Source: RUG13615 sp040307715 (GTDB lineage: Bacteria; Bacillota; Clostridia; Peptostreptococcales; Anaerovoracaceae). Taken from it: a stretch of 6,731 nt of DNA. The notes under the pieces were generated by a model that had not been told where the DNA came from, did no database searches, and saw nothing but the letters and a program-made list of their open reading frames with translations. Both the position numbers and the translations under genes were made by a program. Location: positions 1 through 6,731 of the forward strand of contig JAWRJC010000041.1 of NCBI GenBank assembly GCA_040307715.1, given 5' to 3'. Below, one piece after another: positions 5,344 through 6,731 of this stretch (its first letter is position 1; each line of letters begins with the position of its first letter).

Positions 5344-6731
5344 TTAGTAGATCTTTGCACCTGCCGGGATGCTGTCATCCAGCAGGATGAAGTTGAGCAT
5401 CTCTTCGCCGTCGTACTCGAAGAGCATCGACAGCAGCATACCGCAGGACGGCACGCCCATCATCTTGCGCGGCGGCAGGTTGGTAATGGCAACAGCCGTC
5501 TTGCCGATGAGTTCTTCCGGCTCATACCATGCGTGAATGCCAGACAGGATGGTGCGGTCCTCGCCGGAACCGTCGTCCAGGGTGAACTGCAGGAGCTTGG
5601 TGCTCTTGGGCACGGCGAAGCAGTCCTTGATCTTGACCGCGCGGAAGTCGGACTTGCTGAAGGTATCGAAGTCGACCTCGTCCTCAAAGAGCGGCTCGAC
5701 CTTGATCTTGCTCTTGTCGAGCACGAGCGGCTCTTTCGCCGGAGAATCGCTCTTCCCGCCGAGTTCCTTCATGGTCGGGAACAGGATGACGTCGCGGATG
5801 CTCTGCTGGCCGGTGATCAGCATGACCAGACGGTCGACGCCGATGCCCAGACCGCCTGTCGGGGGCAGACCCACTTCGAGCGCGTTGACAAAGTCCATAT
5901 CCATCGGATGCGCTTCATCGTCTTCGCCGGTGTCTCTTTCCTTCTGCTGCTCGACAAACCGCTCGTACTGGTCGATCGGGTCGTTGAGCTCGGAGAACGC
6001 ATTGCCCAGTTCCCAGCCATTGACGTAGACTTCAAAACGGCGGGTGATGCGCGGATCTTCCGGGTCTCTCTTGGCCAGCGGGGAGATCTCCACCGGGTGG
6101 CCGACGAGGAAGACCGGGCCGTCCATCAGGCCGGGCGCGTCTTCGCAGTACTGTTCGAACATCTCCGCGATGATCTTGCCGCGGGTGTAATTCTTCACTT
6201 CGTCCGGATCCATGCCGTACGCGATGGCCGCCTTGCGCGCTTCTTCGTCATCGTCGATCTTGTGGAAGTCGACACCGGTGACCTGCGCGACCGCATCGGT
6301 CATGTCCAGTCTTCTGTACGGCGGGGTCATATCGAACTTCTTGCCGTCGTACTCGAGGATCGGCGTGCCGTTGACCGCCATCTGCGCCTTGTAGAAGATC
6401 TGCTCGGTGACGTCCATGACGCTCTCCATGTCGCCGTACGCCATGTAGCATTCCATGGAGGTGAATTCCGGATTGTGGTTTCTATCCATGCCTTCGTTGC
6501 GGAAGACCTTGCCCATCTCGTAGACTCTGTCCAGACCGCCGACGATGCAGCGCTTCAGATACAGTTCGGTCGCGATGCGCAGGTACATATCGATGTCGAG
6601 CGCATTGTGATGGGTGATGAACGGACGCGCCGCCGCGCCGCCTGCGATGGTGTGCAGGGACGGGGTCGTCACTTCGAGGAACCCGTAGTCCTCCTCGAGG
6701 ACCTCACGGATGACCCGCTCGATCTTCGCGC
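5344..6731 (-). CDS. lysS: Lysyl-tRNA synthetase, class II, with C-terminal tRNA-binding domain (partial, N-terminus beyond right edge)
   Basis: The enzyme attaches lysine to tRNA-Lys in the cytoplasm. The window holds the last 461 residues. The frame continues upstream to the edge (AKIERVIREVLEEDYGFLEV...), so the N-terminal OB-fold anticodon-binding domain, roughly 200 residues, is outside. Visible: the GGAAARPFITHHNALDIDMY block typical of LysRS, motif 2 (FRNEGMDRNHNPEFT) and motif 3 (GLGIGVDRLVML). After a charged linker of about 33 residues comes a 110-residue C-terminal domain (5347-5676) with PKSTKLLQFTLDDGSG, ILSGI, NLPPRKMMGVPSCGML and a terminal PAGAKIY. This is the Trbp111/EMAPII-type fold better known from the C-terminus of bacterial methionyl-tRNA synthetase, where it adds non-specific tRNA affinity. 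The fusion is in one frame without interruption and makes the protein about 150 residues longer than E. coli LysRS. It ends with TAA and a terminator. Confidence 0.97.
   Translation of the reverse strand, partial: AKIERVIREVLEEDYGFLEVTTPSLHTIAGGAAARPFITHHNALDIDMYLRIATELYLKRCIVGGLDRVYEMGKVFRNEGMDRNHNPEFTSMECYMAYGDMESVMDVTEQIFYKAQMAVNGTPILEYDGKKFDMTPPYRRLDMTDAVAQVTGVDFHKIDDDEEARKAAIAYGMDPDEVKNYTRGKIIAEMFEQYCEDAPGLMDGPVFLVGHPVEISPLAKRDPEDPRITRRFEVYVNGWELGNAFSELNDPIDQYERFVEQQKERDTGEDDEAHPMDMDFVNALEVGLPPTGGLGIGVDRLVMLITGQQSIRDVILFPTMKELGGKSDSPAKEPLVLDKSKIKVEPLFEDEVDFDTFSKSDFRAVKIKDCFAVPKSTKLLQFTLDDGSGEDRTILSGIHAWYEPEELIGKTAVAITNLPPRKMMGVPSCGMLLSMLFEYDGEEMLNFILLDDSIPAGAKIY

Noticed and set aside
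5344..6672. A complete gene for the synthetase starting at the GTG at 6670-6672
   Set aside because: That GTG is the Val codon inside a conserved LysRS segment; the frame and the homology continue to the window edge, so the gene is partial.

Overview
The window looks like chromosomal DNA of an anaerobic, fairly GC-rich member of the Bacillota (Clostridia-like, probably gut- or rumen-associated). Grounds: strong AGGAG-type ribosome binding sites, AT-rich promoter gaps between GC-rich genes, a Gly/Ser-rich lipoprotein with a classical lipobox, oxygen-sensitive Fe-S flavoenzymes, nickel-maturation genes, and a lysyl-tRNA synthetase with a C-terminal tRNA-binding appendage. The assignment below phylum is inference. 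All genes lie on the minus strand, so the genetic order runs from the right end of the window to the left. No RNA gene, insertion sequence, CRISPR array or stretch of 300 bases without a gene was seen.

Reading in the direction of transcription: (1) 6731-5344, the C-terminal two thirds of a class II lysyl-tRNA synthetase fused to a Trbp111/EMAPII-like tRNA-binding domain, closed by an intrinsic terminator at 5281-5312. (2) 5177-4620, a small secreted lipoprotein of unknown function, with its own weak promoter and a strong terminator at 4564-4596. (3) An AT-rich promoter gap with an extended -10 box and a GC-rich palindrome. It drives what appears to be one four-gene operon: 4410-2998, a flavoprotein closely resembling the polyunsaturated fatty acid double-bond isomerase (PAI) of Cutibacterium; 2953-2243, hypB (nickel-inserting GTPase); 2250-1861, hypA (nickel metallochaperone); and 1819 to the left edge, a large multidomain Fe-S flavoprotein. 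The last has a winged-helix-like N-terminus, a Cys-rich Fe-S module, a 4Fe-4S ferredoxin motif and a GltD-like NAD(P)H:acceptor oxidoreductase module. It is cut by the window edge, so it is easily missed.

The most notable feature is the operon itself. A fatty-acid isomerase-like flavoenzyme is co-transcribed, by the look of the spacing, with HypB/HypA and an electron-transfer flavoprotein, and no hydrogenase structural gene or hypCDEF is visible. HypB and HypA are translationally coupled through an 8-base overlap, so the nickel pair is clearly a unit. Whether the isomerase and the Fe-S flavoprotein work with a nickel enzyme (for example hydrogen- or NAD(P)H-linked lipid biohydrogenation) or merely share a promoter cannot be decided from this window.
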